From the NCBI RefSeq assembly GCF_005519465.1, contig NZ_CP027858.1, positions 3,844,001-3,908,000 of the forward strand: a stretch of 64,000 bases of DNA, written 5' to 3'. A program made the position numbers and the translations under genes. This document shows, one piece after another, positions 62,751-64,000 of the stretch. A model generated the notes under the pieces. That model was not told the origin of the DNA. It ran no database searches and was given only the letters and a program-made list of their open reading frames with translations. Source of the DNA: Streptomyces clavuligerus (lineage in GTDB: Bacteria; Actinomycetota; Actinomycetes; Streptomycetales; Streptomycetaceae). The stretch's first letter is position 1, and each line of letters opens with the position of its first letter.

Positions 62751-63715
62751 TGCGCAAGACCCCGACCCTCGCCGGAGCGGTACTGGCCACCGCGGCGCTG
62801 ACCGCCGCGCTCACGGCGTGCGGCGGCGACAGCCTGGAGGACTCGGGCGGCTCCCCGGGCGGCGGCTCCGGCGGGCGGGGCTCCCTCGTCGTCGGCTCCG
62901 CCTCCTTCACGGAGTCCAAGGTCCTCGCCGAGCTGTACGCACAGCTCCTCGCCGACGCCGGCTACCGCACCTCCGTCACCACGGTGAAGAACCGCGAACT
63001 GTACGAGCCCTCGCTGGAGAAGGGCGAGATCGACGTCGTGCCGGAATATGCCGCGACGCTCGCGGAATTCCTCAATGCGAAGGTGAACGGGCCCAAGGCG
63101 CCGGAGCGGAAGCCGGTCGCCTCCAGCGATGCGAACGCCACCGTCGCCGCACTCTCCAAGCTCGCGGAACCCCGTGGACTCAAGGTGCTTCCGCCCGGCA
63201 AGGCCGTCGATCAGAACGCCTTCGCGGTGAGCCGGGAATTCGCGGAGAAGAACAAGCTGAAGACCCTTTCCGACCTCGGTGAATCCAAGCTCGGGGTCCG
63301 GATCGCGGCGGGTGACGAGTGCGCGGTGCGCCCGTTCTGCGCCCCCGGACTGAAGTCCGTGTACGGGATCGACGTCACCGGCATCGACCCCAAGGGCGTC
63401 GGCACACCGCAGTCCAAACAGGCCGTCAGGGACGGTGTCACCCAGTTGGTCCTGACCACCACCACGGACGCCGCACTCGAAGGACTGGTCTTCCTCGAAG
63501 ACGACAAGAAGCTCCAGAACGCGGACAACGTGCTGCCCGTCGTCAATGCGAAGGACGCGGGCGACCCCCGGATAGCGAGTGCGCTCGGCAGGCTGACGTC
63601 CGTGCTGACCACGGAAGACCTGGCGGAGTTGAACCGCAGGGTCGACACCGAACGGGCCAAGCCCAAGGACGTGGCGAAGGAGTATCTGGTCTCCCGGGAC
63701 CTGCTCAAGAAGTAG
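62750..63715 (+). CDS. Glycine betaine/choline ABC substrate-binding lipoprotein
   Basis: This 321-aa OpuCC/ProX-like lipoprotein has a signal peptide with lipobox LTAC (Cys24), then a Gly/Ser linker and a type II binding fold (SLVVGSASFTESKVLAELYA start, GEIDVVPEYAATL). It captures quaternary ammonium osmoprotectants outside the membrane. The exact ligand depends on the aromatic box, which I cannot assign. ATG 62750 overlaps the permease stop. An imperfect hairpin follows. Confidence 0.93.
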   Translation: MRKTPTLAGAVLATAALTAALTACGGDSLEDSGGSPGGGSGGRGSLVVGSASFTESKVLAELYAQLLADAGYRTSVTTVKNRELYEPSLEKGEIDVVPEYAATLAEFLNAKVNGPKAPERKPVASSDANATVAALSKLAEPRGLKVLPPGKAVDQNAFAVSREFAEKNKLKTLSDLGESKLGVRIAAGDECAVRPFCAPGLKSVYGIDVTGIDPKGVGTPQSKQAVRDGVTQLVLTTTTDAALEGLVFLEDDKKLQNADNVLPVVNAKDAGDPRIASALGRLTSVLTTEDLAELNRRVDTERAKPKDVAKEYLVSRDLLKK

Positions 63716-63734
63716 GAATGGCTGTCGGATAGCC

Positions 63735-63773
63735 CGACCGGCCCCGTACAACTTGTGTACTAGGGCCGGGTCG
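63735..63773 (+). terminator. Terminator after the osmoprotectant ABC operon
   Basis: An imperfect hairpin (5-bp GTACA/TGTAC stem, an internal loop, a 7-bp GC stem and a 3-bp base) about 20 nt past the last gene. It is a probable operon terminator. Confidence 0.6.
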
Positions 63774-63812
63774 ATATCCCCTTCGGCTACTTCGCACGGT
63801 AAATTTCTGGCC

Positions 63813-64000
63813 ATGCCACGTGGACGCCATCGTCATTCACCGCCCTTGCACAGGCTGCTTCCGCCCTCCGCGGTGGCCGGAGTTGCGGTGGTGTGCGCCG
63901 CCGGCTCGTGGCTGCTGACCGAGCCGCTGCTGCTCCAGACCCTGGCCACCGTGTCCGCCGCGGCGGCCGTCACCGGCGGCGTGCTGATGCGCCGTTGGGA
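63813..64000 (+). CDS. Membrane protein, 3' end cut by window edge
   Basis: An open frame from ATG 63813 runs off the right edge (62 codons). It has a basic N-terminus (MPRGRHRHSPPLHR) followed by two hydrophobic segments (SAVAGVAVVCAAGSWLL and LQTLATVSAAAAVTGGVL). Similar short membrane proteins with a coiled-coil tail occur in Streptomyces, but the visible part is not enough for a family call. No ribosome site stands out. Confidence 0.6.
   Translation, partial: MPRGRHRHSPPLHRLLPPSAVAGVAVVCAAGSWLLTEPLLLQTLATVSAAAAVTGGVLMRRW

Noticed and set aside
1..64000. CRISPR arrays, rRNA genes and IS elements
   Set aside because: No regularly spaced repeats, no rRNA sequence and no transposase or bounded inverted repeats were seen anywhere in the window.

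Overview
The window looks like a chromosomal segment of a Streptomyces or close relative. It is very GC-rich with strong third-position G/C bias, uses many GTG and some TTG starts, and carries typical Streptomyces families: WhiJ-type XRE/DUF5753 regulators with DUF397 and HATPase partners, DUF574, DUF6624, DUF3180, and rare TTA codons confined to accessory genes. About 47 protein genes and one tRNA can be supported.

Left third (1-20.5 kb): an accessory island. On the minus strand lies a class I lanthipeptide locus of the FxLD type: an isoaspartyl-methyltransferase-like enzyme (5910-7130), a 64-aa precursor peptide (5640-5834), a full-length LanB dehydratase (2549-5566), a LanC cyclase (1323-2552), a separate thiopeptide-type/SpaB_C-like protein (469-1305) and a gene running off the left edge. 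A perfect 14-bp hairpin separates the precursor from lanB. Upstream, on the same strand, are a Nudix hydrolase, an endonuclease/exonuclease/phosphatase-fold hydrolase, a DUF574 methyltransferase, DUF6624 and two unknown genes with TTA codons, then a HATPase. Facing them are XRE/DUF397 regulators, an XRE-TPR regulator with a TTA codon and a coupled phosphotransferase. An excisionase-like gene, an XRE regulator and a tyrosine integrase follow, about 2 kb from tRNA-Thr(CGT), the likely integration target.

Middle (20.6-34 kb): variable chromosome. It holds a decayed cytochrome P450, two GH26-like glycoside hydrolases (one lipoprotein, one membrane-anchored and coupled to a family 2 glycosyltransferase), an ABC exporter with a long low-complexity N-terminus, a family A DNA-polymerase-like protein, an acetyltransferase, a class A beta-lactamase, a DUF2786 protein and a repeat-rich non-coding stretch.

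Right half (34-64 kb): mostly conserved Streptomyces core. It has a FUSC membrane protein, a second DUF397/HATPase/XRE set with a shared promoter motif, an aldehyde dehydrogenase, DinB, a VOC protein facing a PadR regulator, glutamate decarboxylase, DedA, a ThrE-type exporter, inorganic pyrophosphatase, a PBP4-type D,D-peptidase, a DUF2342 metalloprotease, tilS, hpt, ftsH and folE. A converging folP-NTF2-folB-folK-DUF3180 operon follows, then a glycine-betaine/choline-type ABC transporter and the start of a membrane protein. Several perfect hairpins act as plausible terminators between these units.
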